From assembly GCF_900218015.1 (NCBI RefSeq), contig NZ_UFQQ01000012.1, positions 1 to 64,000 on the forward strand: a DNA stretch of 64,000 nucleotides, in the 5' to 3' direction. Shown piece after piece: positions 1-9,337 of the stretch. Position 1 is the first letter of the stretch. Each line of letters opens with the position of its first letter. The DNA is from Rhodopseudomonas pentothenatexigens. Its GTDB lineage: Bacteria > Pseudomonadota > Alphaproteobacteria > Rhizobiales > Xanthobacteraceae. The position numbers were made by a program, and so were the translations under genes. Below the pieces are notes generated by a model. The model worked only from the letters and a program-made list of their open reading frames with translations. It was not told where the DNA came from and searched no databases.

Positions 1-97
1 TGTGAATGTTCATCCGGTCCCTCCCTGGATACTGAAGCATCGCAACCTCAGCATCCCCGGTCCGGACCGGATGGACAACCTAATGAAAGCTCACACC

Positions 98-317
98 TAG
101 AGCGGTTCATCGTTTGATTGAAATGATCCGACCTTTCCGAAGGCACTGAGTCCTCATCCTGAGGAGCCCGGCGAAGCCGGGCGTCTCGAAGGATGGAACA
201 ACGCATTGCCTGCGTCACATGGTTCGAGACGGCGCTACGCGCCTCCTCACCATGAGGTTGCGCGCGTGGCAGGAGGTGCGGATCAGCTCTGATTCGATGA
301 AAAACAGAACTGCTCTA
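98..317 (+). repeat. MITE-like intergenic repeat, copy 1
   Basis: This is a ~220-bp element found four times in the window. Its ends form an imperfect terminal inverted repeat: TAGAGCGGTTC on the left and the complement of TAGAGCAGTTC on the right (10 of 11 match). Inside are several short perfect hairpins, including CCCGGC-GAA-GCCGGG, TCCTCA-TCC-TGAGGA and GGCGC-TAC-GCGCC. There is no coding capacity. By eye it differs from copy 2 at about 14 of ~219 positions with no indels. The right end lies only 35 bp before the first possible start codon of the bestrophin gene. Similar hairpin-rich repeats occur in Nitrobacteraceae genomes as I recall; calling it a MITE is an inference from the ends. 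Confidence 0.85.
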
Positions 318-352
318 ATCTGTTTCAGCTGTTCTTTCTGGTTCAGGGATCG

Positions 353-1219
353 GTGGTGCAGCGGATCTTTCCGCAGGCCCTGCTGATCGCCGCCCTGTCG
401 GTGGCCGTAGTGTGGGCGCATCACGCCTATCCGGGCCTCGTCTCCGACTTCAACAGCGCGCCGTTCACGGTGCTCGGCATCGCGCTGTCGATCTTCATGG
501 GTTTCCGCAACAACGCCTGTTACGACCGCTGGTGGGAAGCTCGCCGGCATTGGGGCGAACTGATCTGCCTGAGCCGCAATCTGGCGCGGCAGACGCAGAT
601 CCTGCCCTGCTCCGGCGAAGATCCAGAGCGCAGCCGGCGCAAGCTGCTGAGGTTGGCGATGGCATTCGCCCAGGCACTGGTGCTGCATCTTCGCCCCGGA
701 AGCGACACCACCAAGGTGACGCGCCACCTCACCGCCGGAACCCGCGCGCGCTACGAGGCCAGCCGCAACGCGCCCGAAGTGATCCTCTCGGCGATGCAGA
801 CCGAACTGGCGGCGCTTCATCGCAGCGGCGAGCTGCGCGACATCCCGTTCCAGATCATCGATCGCACCGTCGGCCAGATGGCGATGGTGCAGGCCGCGTG
901 CGAACGCATCCGTTCGACGCCGGTGCCGTTCGGCTATTCTCTGCTGTTGCACCGAACCGCTTATGTGTTCTGCTTCCTGCTGCCGTTCGGCTTCGCCAAC
1001 ACCCTCGGCTGGCTGACGCCGTTCGCCACGGCGCTGGCGGCCTACACCTTCTTCGGCCTCGACGCGCTCGGCTCCGAGCTGGAAGAACCGTTCGGCCAGT
1101 TGCCCAACGATCTGCCGATCGCTGCGCTGGCCGACACGATTGAAATCAATCTGCGCGAAGCGCTCGGCGAAACCGATCTGCCGCCGTTGCCGAAGCCGAT
1201 CGACCACATCCTGGTGTGA
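353..1219 (+). CDS. Bestrophin-family (YneE-like, UPF0187) membrane protein, 5' end altered
   Basis: Members of this family are membrane proteins related to bestrophin anion channels. Supporting segments are SIFMGFRNNACYDRWWEARR near residue 45, the hydrophobic stretch around residues 190-240, and ELEEPFGQLPNDLP near the C-terminus, all typical of the YneE/bestrophin group. The first available start is GTG at 353 and no good ribosome site precedes it. Upstream of that GTG the same frame still encodes LFQLFFLVQGS, which matches the usual family N-terminus, but the frame then runs into the repeat and stops at 290-292 with no ATG, GTG or TTG. The normal first ~10 codons therefore appear to be lost. 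The gene may be N-terminally truncated or non-functional. It ends 239 bp before the convergent ppx stop. Confidence 0.8.
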   Translation: MVQRIFPQALLIAALSVAVVWAHHAYPGLVSDFNSAPFTVLGIALSIFMGFRNNACYDRWWEARRHWGELICLSRNLARQTQILPCSGEDPERSRRKLLRLAMAFAQALVLHLRPGSDTTKVTRHLTAGTRARYEASRNAPEVILSAMQTELAALHRSGELRDIPFQIIDRTVGQMAMVQAACERIRSTPVPFGYSLLLHRTAYVFCFLLPFGFANTLGWLTPFATALAAYTFFGLDALGSELEEPFGQLPNDLPIAALADTIEINLREALGETDLPPLPKPIDHILV

Positions 1220-1231
1220 GCCGTCGCAAGC

Positions 1232-1451
1232 CAGAGCGGTTCATCGTTTGATTGAAACGATCCGACCTTTCCGAAGGCACTGAGTCCTCATCCAGAGGAG
1301 CCCGGCGAAGCCGGGCGTCTCGAAGGATGGGGCAACGCATTCCCTGCGTCACATGGTTCGAGACGGCGCTACGCGCCTCCTCACCATGAGGTTGTGCGTG
1401 TGTCACGCGGTGCAGATCAGCTCTGATTCTATAAAAAGCAGAACTGCTCTA
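1232..1451 (+). repeat. MITE-like intergenic repeat, copy 2
   Basis: Second copy, in the same orientation as copy 1, so the bestrophin gene lies between two direct repeats about 1.13 kb apart. It sits between the convergent stops of the bestrophin gene and ppx, where its hairpins could serve as a terminator. The right terminal repeat is intact; the first base of the left one is C instead of T. Confidence 0.85.
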
Positions 1452-1458
1452 AGCGCCT

Positions 1459-2964
1459 TCAGCGCAGCACGATCGTCCCTGAGCGCCCGACCATCTTGGC
1501 GAGCTGCTTGAACCGGCTGCCGACGCGGTCGGCGACCAGATCGACCAGGCTGTGCTCGAACACCAGCATCAGCTTGCGGCCCTCGGTGCGGAAATGCGTC
1601 GCCGGGAGCACGCCCGGCCGCGCCGCGCTGATCAGATGCGCCACCCGGAACGCCGCGCCGAGCAGCCGGGCACGTTCGTCGAGCGCTTCGGTCACCAATT
1701 CGCGCGCCGACATCGGCGGCTCGTTCTGTTCACTGAAGCCGGCGTAGCGGTAGTACACCGACAGCCCCATGAAGGCGCGGTCGCGATGGGTGACGTCGCC
1801 GAAATTGGCGTTGGCGATCAGCGACAATGTCTGCTCGCCGCGATGATCGGGATGCACCCGCCAGCCGACGTCCGACATCAGGCAGGCCGCACGGCGCAGC
1901 CGGCGATCCTCGTCGGTCTCGCGCACCTTGACCACCCGGAACAGCCGATCGGTCCATTCGATCAGCTCTTCGGCGTGACGCGCCGACCGCGACAGCAGCA
2001 GGTTCAGGTTCTGCGCGGCGCACAGCAGCCCGTCCTTGGCGCGCTCGGCCGGCGGAAGTTGTTCGTACAGCAGTCCCTCGCGCACGCCGTAGGTCGAGAA
2101 CACGATCGTCTTCGGCTTGGCGATGCGGATGACGTATTCGAGCACGAGCGCCGCATAAGCCAGCAGCGGCCGCCGTGCATCGGCGACGACCTCGATGTCG
2201 GCGAGCTGATTGGCGGCCGCCAGGACGCGCAGCCGCTGCGCGAACCGCAACGCCTCCGCCGCAGAGATCGAGTAACCGTGCATCACCTTGAGCGAATGGC
2301 CGCTCTGGATGATGTGGATGCGCGCGAGCGCTCGCCAGGTTCCGCCGACTGCGTAGAACGTGCGGCCGCGGGCGGTCTTCAGCGGCCCCGCCTCGGACAG
2401 TAATTGCTGAGCGATCCGCTCGGCGCGTTTCAGCGATCTCTGCGAAGCGTCCTGCAGAGCCAGACTGCCCAGCGGCAGCGTCACGCCCTTCCGCACCGCA
2501 TTGCCGCGGACGTCGATCAGTTCGAGCGAGCCGCCGCCGAGATCACCGACGACGCCGTTCGGCTTGTGCACGCCGGAGATCACTCCGAGCGCCGACAGCT
2601 TGGCTTCGCGCGGTCCCGACAGGATTTCGATGGTGACGCCGCAGATCCGCTCCGCCTCGGCGATGAAATCAGGGCCGTTCTTGGCGTCGCGGCACGCGGC
2701 GGTGGCGATCGCGAACACCTTGCCGACCTTCATCACCCGGATCAGCGCGCGAAACCGCTTGAGGGCCACCAGCGCCTTTGCGACGGCGTCTTCGGTCAGG
2801 AGCCCGGTGGTCTGGACCTCGCGTCCGAGCCCGCACAGCGCCTTCTCGTTGAACACCGTGACCAGGCTGCGCGCCAGCGCCTCGTACACCACGAGGCGCA
2901 CGGAATTCGAACCGATGTCGATGACGGCGACGCTGGGTTCGCGCCTGCGCGGCTGCTTGCTCAA
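1459..2964 (-). CDS. ppx: Exopolyphosphatase, Ppx/GppA family
   Basis: Hydrolyses terminal phosphates from polyphosphate (or pppGpp) in the cytoplasm. The 501-residue protein has the ASKHA phosphate-binding motifs IDIGSN at residues 15-20 and GDLGGGSLEL at 140-149, plus the probable catalytic Glu120 in LSGPREAKLSALG. The C-terminal half is the helical HD-like region usual in long Ppx proteins. The start 12 bp downstream of the ppk stop indicates a ppk-ppx operon, the usual arrangement for balancing polyphosphate synthesis and breakdown. The family also includes GppA; neighbouring ppk favours Ppx. Confidence 0.92.
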   Translation of the reverse strand: MSKQPRRREPSVAVIDIGSNSVRLVVYEALARSLVTVFNEKALCGLGREVQTTGLLTEDAVAKALVALKRFRALIRVMKVGKVFAIATAACRDAKNGPDFIAEAERICGVTIEILSGPREAKLSALGVISGVHKPNGVVGDLGGGSLELIDVRGNAVRKGVTLPLGSLALQDASQRSLKRAERIAQQLLSEAGPLKTARGRTFYAVGGTWRALARIHIIQSGHSLKVMHGYSISAAEALRFAQRLRVLAAANQLADIEVVADARRPLLAYAALVLEYVIRIAKPKTIVFSTYGVREGLLYEQLPPAERAKDGLLCAAQNLNLLLSRSARHAEELIEWTDRLFRVVKVRETDEDRRLRRAACLMSDVGWRVHPDHRGEQTLSLIANANFGDVTHRDRAFMGLSVYYRYAGFSEQNEPPMSARELVTEALDERARLLGAAFRVAHLISAARPGVLPATHFRTEGRKLMLVFEHSLVDLVADRVGSRFKQLAKMVGRSGTIVLR

Positions 2965-2976
2965 CGTCGAGGTCCC

Positions 2977-5187
2977 TTAGGAAGACTGCTGGGACTGCTG
3001 GCGCTCGGCGCGCCGGGTGAGCCGGCGGGGCGAGGATTGCTGGAGCGACTTGCCACGGCCGGACAGACTCGGATTGGTCATGAAGTAGTTGTGGACGTTG
3101 AAGGGCTCCTCGCCCTTGGCGGCTTTCATACGCGTCGACGATCCGTCCGGCAACAACCGCCAGCTCTGCTCGGTATCCTTCAGGTTGGCGACCATGATCT
3201 GTTCCAGCACCTGCTGATGCACGGTCGGGTTCAGCATCGGGCACAGCACTTCGACCCGGCGGTCGAGATTGCGCGGCATCATGTCGGCCGAGGAGATGTA
3301 CACCGCCGCCTTGGCGCTGGGCAGGCCGTAGCCGTTGCCGAAGCAGTAGATGCGGCCGTGCTCGAGGAACCGGCCGATGATCGATTTCACCCGGATGTTA
3401 TCGGACAGGCCGGGCACCCCCGGCCGCAGGCAGCAGATGCCGCGTACCACGAGTTCGACCGTCACCCCGGCGCGCGAGGCCTCGTACAGCGCATCGATGA
3501 TGTCCGGATCGACCAGCGCATTCATCTTCAGCCAGATCGCCGCCGGCTTGCCGTGCTTGGCGAACGTGGTCTCGCCGCGAATGTGCTCCAGCATGGTCTT
3601 GCGCAGCGTGATCGGCGACACCGCCATCTTTTCGATGTCGCTCGGCTCGGCGTAGCCGGTGATGTAATTGAACACCCGCGCGGCGTCGCGGCCGAGGATC
3701 GGATCCGAGGTGAAGTACGACAGGTCGGTATAAATACGTGCCGTCACCGGATGGTAGTTGCCAGTGCCGGTGTGGATGTAGGTGGTCAGGCTGCCGCCCT
3801 CGCGGCGGACCACCAGCGACAGCTTGGCGTGGGTCTTGAGCTGCAGGAAGCCGTACACCACCTGCACGCCGGCGCGCTCGAGGTCGCGGGCCCAGCGGAT
3901 ATTGGCCTCCTCGTCGAACCGCGCTTTCAGTTCGACCAGCGCGGTGACCGACTTGCCGGCCTCGGCGGCTTCGGCCAGCGCCCGCACGATCGGCGAGTTG
4001 TTCGAGGTGCGGTACAGCGTCTGCTTGATCGCGACCACGTCGGGATCGCGCGCCGCCTGCTGCAGGAACTGGACGACGACGTCGAACGATTCATAGGGGT
4101 GATGGACGATCAGGTCCTTCTGCCGGATCGCCGCGAAGATGTCGCCACCATGGTCGCGGACCCGCTCCGGATGCCGCGGCACGTAGGGCACGAATTCGAG
4201 GTCGGGACGATCGACCCGGGTGAGCTGGGACAGCTCGTTCATCGCCAGCACGCCGTCGACCAGGAACACTTCGTCGTCGGCAGCGCCGAGCGCGCGCTGC
4301 ACGAACACCCGCAGCTCTTCGGGCATCGCGGAATCAACTTCCAGCCGGATCACCGAACCGCGGCGGCGCCGCTTCAGCGCGGTCTCGAACAGCCGGACCA
4401 GATCCTCGGCCTCTTCCTCGATTTCCAGTTCGCTGTCGCGGATGATCCGGAACGAGCCCTGCCCCTTGACGTGGTAGCCCGGGAACAGCCGCCCGATGAA
4501 CAGCGAGGTCGCCTGCTCCAGCGTCATCACCCGGACGGTCTGGTCGCGCCCATTCCCGGGCAGACGGATGAAACGGTCGATCCGCGCCGGCATCCGGATC
4601 AACGCATTCATCGGCCGGCCGTCGGTGACGCGAGCGAGCTGCAGGCCGATGGTGAAGCCCAAACTCGGAATGAACGGAAACGGATGCGCCGGGTCGATCG
4701 CCAGCGGGGTCAGCAGCGGGAAGATGTTATGGAGGAAATGATCCTCGATCCAGGCGCGCTCGGCCTTGGTGGCGTCCTTGCCGTCCAATAGCACGATACC
4801 ATCGTCCGCCAGCACCCCGCGCAGGTCGCGCCAGATCGCCTGCTGGTCGCTGGCGAGCTTCGAAACGGCCTCGTTGATCAGCGCAAGCTGCTCCGACGGC
4901 GTCAAACCATCCGGGCTGCGCTCGGTAATACCCTCGCGGATCTGCGCCTTGATGCCCGCGACGCGGACCATGAAAAATTCGTCGAGATTGTTCGCCGAGA
5001 TCGACAGAAACCGCACCCGCTCCAGCACCGGATGGTGCGCATTGACCGATTCTTCGAGCACCCGACGGTTGAAGTGCAGCCACGACAGCTCGCGATTGAT
5101 GAATCGCTCGGGGCCCGCGGCGATCATCGACGCCGGTTCGGCCTCGCCCTTTTTTTCTTCAATAGCAATCACTTGCTCGGAGTCCAT
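2977..5187 (-). CDS. ppk: Polyphosphate kinase 1
   Basis: Polymerises ATP gamma-phosphate into inorganic polyphosphate at the membrane or in the cytoplasm. At 736 residues it has the usual PPK1 length. [16 protein letters not shown] at residues 31-46 is the conserved N-terminal domain start. The two catalytic histidines are His453 in KTHAKL and His472 in [10 protein letters not shown], which match the paired histidines of the E. coli enzyme. The C-terminal ~40 residues are basic and Ser/Gln-rich and probably disordered. First gene of the ppk-ppx pair; 132 bp of non-coding sequence separates it from the upstream DnaA-like gene. Confidence 0.96.
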   Translation of the reverse strand: MDSEQVIAIEEKKGEAEPASMIAAGPERFINRELSWLHFNRRVLEESVNAHHPVLERVRFLSISANNLDEFFMVRVAGIKAQIREGITERSPDGLTPSEQLALINEAVSKLASDQQAIWRDLRGVLADDGIVLLDGKDATKAERAWIEDHFLHNIFPLLTPLAIDPAHPFPFIPSLGFTIGLQLARVTDGRPMNALIRMPARIDRFIRLPGNGRDQTVRVMTLEQATSLFIGRLFPGYHVKGQGSFRIIRDSELEIEEEAEDLVRLFETALKRRRRGSVIRLEVDSAMPEELRVFVQRALGAADDEVFLVDGVLAMNELSQLTRVDRPDLEFVPYVPRHPERVRDHGGDIFAAIRQKDLIVHHPYESFDVVVQFLQQAARDPDVVAIKQTLYRTSNNSPIVRALAEAAEAGKSVTALVELKARFDEEANIRWARDLERAGVQVVYGFLQLKTHAKLSLVVRREGGSLTTYIHTGTGNYHPVTARIYTDLSYFTSDPILGRDAARVFNYITGYAEPSDIEKMAVSPITLRKTMLEHIRGETTFAKHGKPAAIWLKMNALVDPDIIDALYEASRAGVTVELVVRGICCLRPGVPGLSDNIRVKSIIGRFLEHGRIYCFGNGYGLPSAKAAVYISSADMMPRNLDRRVEVLCPMLNPTVHQQVLEQIMVANLKDTEQSWRLLPDGSSTRMKAAKGEEPFNVHNYFMTNPSLSGRGKSLQQSSPRRLTRRAERQQSQQSS

Positions 5188-5319
5188 GAGGAATCGATCC
5201 AGTCCGGGATGGGCGCGCTGCGGCCGCAGCGCGGCAAGACAATGCGGACGCTACACGACGTTTCCATGACATTGAGAAGCGAGCCGCCGCGGCCGTCAAG
5301 CCGCCCGCCGCGGCCGCGG

Positions 5320-6009
5320 TCAGTCGGCGCGCAGCACTTCTGATGCGAGTGCCCTGGTCACGGGGCGCCCCAGCCGCAGCGCCATGGTGTCGAGCTTCTC
5401 CACCGCCTGGCGGGCGGCGACGAACGAACGGTCGATCCGGTTGGCCAGATAGCCGACCAGCCCGGCGTCGATGCACATCTGCCGGTCGGCGCAGAACTTG
5501 ACGATCAGCGCCCGAAACAGCGCGTCGTCCGGCGGCAGCAGCGACACCACGGGCACGGCCCGCAGCCGCGAGCGCAGGTCGCGCAATTCGACCGCAAACG
5601 CCGAGGGTGCCAGCCGTCCGGTGAACAGCACATAGGCATCGTCTTCCCGGGCCAGATTGATCAGGTGAAACAGCGCCCGCTCGTCGAAGCTGCCCGGCAC
5701 CAGATCCTCGACCACCAGCGCCCCGGTCGCCAGCGCCCCGGGCACGGCGGACGCGCTCAACGCCTGCGCCGCCGTCGACCGCGCCCCCGCGAGCTCGGCC
5801 CAGATCGCCGCCAGATGGCTCTTGCCGCTGCCCTCCGGCCCCACCAGCATCATGATGCGGTTGGGCCAGTCCGGCCAGCTCTCGATCAGCGACAGCGCAG
5901 CGGTATTGGCCGAGCCTTCGAGGAAATCCTCGCGCGACAGGCTTTCGGCATGCGGCAGGTCGAGGGCCAATTGTCGGGGTTCAACGCGAACTGCCACGGG
6001 GCGCTCCAT
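5320..6009 (-). CDS. hdaA: DnaA/Hda-family AAA+ ATPase (HdaA-like)
   Basis: A 229-residue protein that looks like the ATPase part of DnaA without the DNA-binding domain. The Walker A motif GPEGSGKS is at residues 57-64; VVEDLVPG near residue 98 sits at the Walker B position and [10 protein letters not shown] near 130 resembles sensor 1. In alphaproteobacteria such proteins (HdaA) stimulate hydrolysis of DnaA-ATP to limit replication initiation; that role here is inferred by family. It lies directly downstream of a CDP-alcohol phosphatidyltransferase gene (31 bp), an arrangement seen in related genomes as I recall, and upstream of ppk. Confidence 0.85.
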   Translation of the reverse strand: MERPVAVRVEPRQLALDLPHAESLSREDFLEGSANTAALSLIESWPDWPNRIMMLVGPEGSGKSHLAAIWAELAGARSTAAQALSASAVPGALATGALVVEDLVPGSFDERALFHLINLAREDDAYVLFTGRLAPSAFAVELRDLRSRLRAVPVVSLLPPDDALFRALIVKFCADRQMCIDAGLVGYLANRIDRSFVAARQAVEKLDTMALRLGRPVTRALASEVLRAD

Positions 6010-6040
6010 GCCGGCCCGAAAACGCGGCCGGCCGACGCGG

Positions 6041-6670
6041 TCAACGGCCGGGCTCGATCGTGCTCATGTGCCGCATCCACTCGACGAGATAGAAGGAGAC
6101 CGAAAGCAAGGTCAAGACGGTCACCGCCCCCATCAGCAACAGGTCGTAAGGCGCCGGCTCGAAGCCGAACGCGAGCGCGCCGAGCACCAGCGCCGCAAAC
6201 GACACCTGCGCCACCGTGTTCAATTTCGACACCATCAGCGGCTTCATCGGGATCGGCCGGCCGAACACCCAGGAGATCAGCACCGCGCCGACGATCATGA
6301 TGTCGCGCGACACAACCAGGATGACCAGCCAGCGCGGGATCGCGCCCCAGATCCCGAGCGAAACGTAGATCGAGACCAGCAGCGCCTTGTCGGCGAGCGG
6401 ATCGAGCAGCGCACCGAGTTCGCTCGCCATGTTGAACCGCTTGGCCAGAAAACCGTCGACCGCATCGCTGACACCGGCCACCACGAACACCGCGAAGGCG
6501 ATCGCCATTTCGTTCGACGCAATCGCCCAGACCACGACCGGCACCAGCAGGATGCGGCAGAGCGTAATGATGTTCGGAATGCTCACGCGACGTTCCCGAG
6601 TTCCGGCCCAAATCCGCCGCATAATCTCGACTTTCGTCGGTGGCGCGGGCTGGTTTTCTACATAGACCAT
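6041..6670 (-). CDS. CDP-alcohol phosphatidyltransferase family protein (PgsA-like)
   Basis: Integral membrane enzyme that transfers a phosphatidyl group from CDP-diacylglycerol to an alcohol in phospholipid synthesis. The diagnostic motif spans residues 69-95: an Asp pair ([12 protein letters not shown]), a conserved Gly, then LDPLADK. About six hydrophobic segments follow the family pattern. The start is taken at ATG 6670 (MVYVENQ); the frame stays open well upstream but that extension is antisense to purM and is not protein-like. ATG 6622 is an alternative. Which alcohol is used (glycerol-3-phosphate or other) cannot be told from sequence alone. Divergent from purM across 180 bp. Confidence 0.87.
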   Translation of the reverse strand: MVYVENQPAPPTKVEIMRRIWAGTRERRVSIPNIITLCRILLVPVVVWAIASNEMAIAFAVFVVAGVSDAVDGFLAKRFNMASELGALLDPLADKALLVSIYVSLGIWGAIPRWLVILVVSRDIMIVGAVLISWVFGRPIPMKPLMVSKLNTVAQVSFAALVLGALAFGFEPAPYDLLLMGAVTVLTLLSVSFYLVEWMRHMSTIEPGR

Positions 6671-6850
6671 GCTGGGTCCCCTTGCGAGCCATTGCACGCT
6701 GGCGGAATCCGACGTAACCACCCCAAAACATCGGCCGGGCGCGGACAAGCGGGACTTAGGTCTAGCGTCGACGCCCCCGGTGGATCGAGGGCGGCTTCGC
6801 CAAGGCGACGTCGCTTGGGGTGCCGCACAGCATTGATTGGAAAACCGGGC

Positions 6851-7924
6851 ATGACCGAGCGGAAGCACGGCCTCACCTACGCCGACTCCGGCGTCGACAT
6901 CGACGCCGGCAACCGGCTCGTCGATCTGCTCAAGCCGATGGTGCGCGCCACCGCGCGCGCCGGCGCCGATTCCGAGATCGGCGGCTTCGGTGGTTTGTTC
7001 GATCTGAAGGCGGCTGGGTTCAAGGATCCGGTGCTGGTGGCGGCGACCGACGGCGTCGGCACCAAGATCAAGGTCGCGATCGACGCCGGCCTGCATGCGG
7101 GGATCGGCATCGACCTGGTGGCGATGTCGGTCAACGATCTCGTCGTGCAGGGCGCCGAGCCGCTGTTCTTTCTCGATTACTTCGCCTGCGGCAAGCTCGA
7201 TCCGGACGCGGCCGCCGAAATCGTCGCCGGCGTGGCGGAAGCCTGCCGCGAGTCCGGGTGCGCATTGATCGGCGGCGAGACCGCCGAAATGCCCGGCCTG
7301 TACAAGGACGGCGACTACGACCTCGCCGGCTTCGCGGTCGGCGCCGCCGAGCGCGGCACGTTGCTGCCGTCGAAGGACATCGCCGAGGGCGATGCTGTGA
7401 TCGGGCTGGCGTCGTCCGGCGTGCATTCCAACGGCTTCTCGCTGGTCCGCAAGATCGTCGAGAAGTCCGGCCTGCCCTATGACGCCCAGGCGCCGTTCTC
7501 GCCGGTGATGACGCTCGGCGGTGCGCTGCTGGCCCCGACCAAGCTCTATGTGAAGTCGTGCCTGCAGGCGATCCGCGACACCGGCGCGGTCAAGGGCCTC
7601 GCCCACATCACCGGCGGCGGCTTCACCGAGAACATCCCGCGCGTGCTGCCGAAGCATCTCGGCGTCGGCATCGACCTGCCGCGGATTCCGGTACTACCAG
7701 TGTTCAAATGGCTCGCCGAGCAAGGCGGGATCGCCGAACTCGAGCTGCTGCGCACTTTCAACTGCGGCATCGGCATGGTGGTCATCGTCAAGGCCGATGC
7801 GGTCGATCAGGTCACCGAGAGCCTGACCACGAGCGGCGAAAGCGTGCACCTGCTCGGCCAGGTGATCGCCGCCAAGGGCGACCAGCGCGTCGTCTATGAC
7901 GGCCACCTCGACCTCACCCGGTGA
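6851..7924 (+). CDS. purM: Phosphoribosylformylglycinamidine cyclo-ligase
   Basis: Fifth step of de novo purine synthesis: ATP-dependent closure of the imidazole ring to form aminoimidazole ribotide. The 357-residue protein carries DGVGTK at residues 67-72 and GGETAEMPG at 141-149, both ATP-binding signatures of the PurM superfamily. ATG 6851 gives the standard N-terminus [17 protein letters not shown]; the open frame extends far upstream but is low-complexity antisense sequence. purN begins 4 bp after the stop, so the two form an operon. Confidence 0.97.
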   Translation: MTERKHGLTYADSGVDIDAGNRLVDLLKPMVRATARAGADSEIGGFGGLFDLKAAGFKDPVLVAATDGVGTKIKVAIDAGLHAGIGIDLVAMSVNDLVVQGAEPLFFLDYFACGKLDPDAAAEIVAGVAEACRESGCALIGGETAEMPGLYKDGDYDLAGFAVGAAERGTLLPSKDIAEGDAVIGLASSGVHSNGFSLVRKIVEKSGLPYDAQAPFSPVMTLGGALLAPTKLYVKSCLQAIRDTGAVKGLAHITGGGFTENIPRVLPKHLGVGIDLPRIPVLPVFKWLAEQGGIAELELLRTFNCGIGMVVIVKADAVDQVTESLTTSGESVHLLGQVIAAKGDQRVVYDGHLDLTR

Positions 7925-7928
7925 GCCG

Positions 7929-8582
7929 ATGAAACGGCGCGTTGCAATCCTGATTTCCGGGCGCGGCTCGAACATGGCCGCACTGATCGAAGCCGCCGCC
8001 GAGGACGGATTCCCGGCCGAGATCGCGGTGGTGATCTCCAACGTCGCGACCGCCGGGGGGCTGGCGATCGCCGAGCGCAGCGGCATCGCCACCGCGGTGA
8101 TCGAAAGCAGGCCGTTCGGCAAGGACCGCGCCGGCTTCGAAGCCAAGCTGCAGGGCGAACTCGATGCGCACGGGGTCGAACTGATCTGCCTCGGCGGTTT
8201 CATGCGGCTGTTCACGGCCGAATTCGCACAACGCTGGTACGGCCGGATGCTGAACATCCATCCGTCGCTGCTACCGTCGTTTCCCGGGCTCGATCCGCAC
8301 GGTCAGGCGCTACGCGCCGGCGTCAAGATTTCAGGCGCCACCGTGCATTTCGTGACGCCGGACACCGATGCAGGACCGATCGTGGTGCAGGGCGCGGTTC
8401 CTGTCGCGGACGACGACACGCCCGAAACCTTGGCTGCGCGTGTACTCGCCGTCGAGCACCGGATCTATCCCGAAGCGCTACGGATGCTGGCGGCCGGCCT
8501 GCTGCGGTTCGACGGCGATCTGTGCAGGTCGGTCACCTCGGCTGCGCCCGAGCGTTCACTCATCGTCCCCGCGGCGGAGTGA
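7929..8582 (+). CDS. purN: Phosphoribosylglycinamide formyltransferase
   Basis: Third step of purine synthesis: transfers a formyl group from 10-formyltetrahydrofolate to GAR. The 217-residue length is typical. The substrate phosphate loop GRGSN is at residues 11-15. Catalytic Asn109 and His111 lie in NIHPSLLPSF and the catalytic Asp147 in DTDAGP. ATG 7929 is chosen because it sits 4 bp after purM and gives the canonical start MKRRVAILISGRGSN. Cotranscribed with purM. Confidence 0.97.
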   Translation: MKRRVAILISGRGSNMAALIEAAAEDGFPAEIAVVISNVATAGGLAIAERSGIATAVIESRPFGKDRAGFEAKLQGELDAHGVELICLGGFMRLFTAEFAQRWYGRMLNIHPSLLPSFPGLDPHGQALRAGVKISGATVHFVTPDTDAGPIVVQGAVPVADDDTPETLAARVLAVEHRIYPEALRMLAAGLLRFDGDLCRSVTSAAPERSLIVPAAE

Positions 8583-8642
8583 CAGGCTGCACAGAGTTCC
8601 CCCGGCTTGCCGACCGGGGGTCGTAGGAAAAGCCCTGCGAAC

Positions 8643-8846
8643 TCAGGAGATCTTCAGGTTCTCCGCCGACGTCCGGCCGCGGTTCTCGACCAGATCGTAC
8701 TCGATCGCCTGGTTCTCATTGAGTGTGCTCAGCCCCGCACGCTCGACCGCAGAAATATGCACGAAGACGTCCTTGTCGCCGGTGGTCGGACGAATGAAGC
8801 CGTACCCCTTTGTGGGGTTGAACCACTTGACGGTGCCCTTTTGCAT
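8643..8846 (-). CDS. CspA-family cold-shock domain protein
   Basis: Small (67-residue) single-stranded nucleic-acid-binding protein with the complete OB-fold signature: RNP1 KGYGFI at residues 13-18 and RNP2 VFVHIS at 27-32. It begins MQKGTVKWFNPTKGYGFI as usual for the family. Such proteins act as RNA chaperones; whether this one is cold-induced is not shown. It converges on purN, 60 bp away. A ribosome site GGGAG precedes the start. Confidence 0.95.
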   Translation of the reverse strand: MQKGTVKWFNPTKGYGFIRPTTGDKDVFVHISAVERAGLSTLNENQAIEYDLVENRGRTSAENLKIS

Positions 8847-9337
8847 CGCCTGTCTCCCGATCTAGATACAAAAAAGACGCGGCACGCTGCCCGCGTGCCA
8901 CGCCACAAACGGCGAACCCAATGCGTTATCGTTTTCCCAGTCGCGAAACATGAAGCCGAAGGGCCAGATCCGATTGCGCATCAATTGCAACACGATTTTT
9001 GTGGTATAGCAAGTCTTGCGCGATCTTCCCGACAGCTCGCCGCGTAGTACGTAGCTGCGCCGATCAGTCCGGCGTCGCACTCTCCGCCTCGCAGCGGACT
9101 TGCTAGTTACGGCCCGGCGTTCCGGAACCCGCTGCTGCTCGACGAGTCATCTGCTCACAATCTGCGCACCGACGGTCCTATGCTGCAGCGCCGAACCGCG
9201 CCACAAGTGCGGCGCGGATGCGACAATTTAGGACAAATTGAACCGTGGCCACCTCGACCAAGCTTCGCTAAGCTGCCGCCTGAATCGGCGGCGCCGGTTC
9301 CAATGCAGAAACCAATCACCAAGGAGCCGATCCGATT
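8847..9337. other. Divergent intergenic region between csp and the Crp/Fnr gene
   Basis: About 490 bp containing the upstream regions of both flanking genes. The part next to the cold-shock gene (8850-9080) is AT-richer than its surroundings and probably contains a long 5' leader, common for csp genes. I could not identify a convincing promoter pair or FNR-type palindrome. Short frames here are not persuasive. Confidence 0.5.

Noticed and set aside
215-1207. Long minus-strand frame over the bestrophin gene and repeat
   Set aside because: Low-complexity antisense frame running into the repeat; no family similarity.
2404-4791. A 795-codon open frame antisense to ppk and ppx
   Set aside because: Composition is Arg/His/Gln/Asp-rich, the mirror of high-GC codon usage on the other strand; ppk and ppx are unmistakable.
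5822-6850. In-frame 5' extension of purM
   Set aside because: Would overlap the antisense CDP-alcohol transferase gene; canonical PurM starts at 6851.
8862-9080. Small minus-strand frame in the csp leader
   Set aside because: No ribosome site and no recognisable family; more likely untranslated leader.
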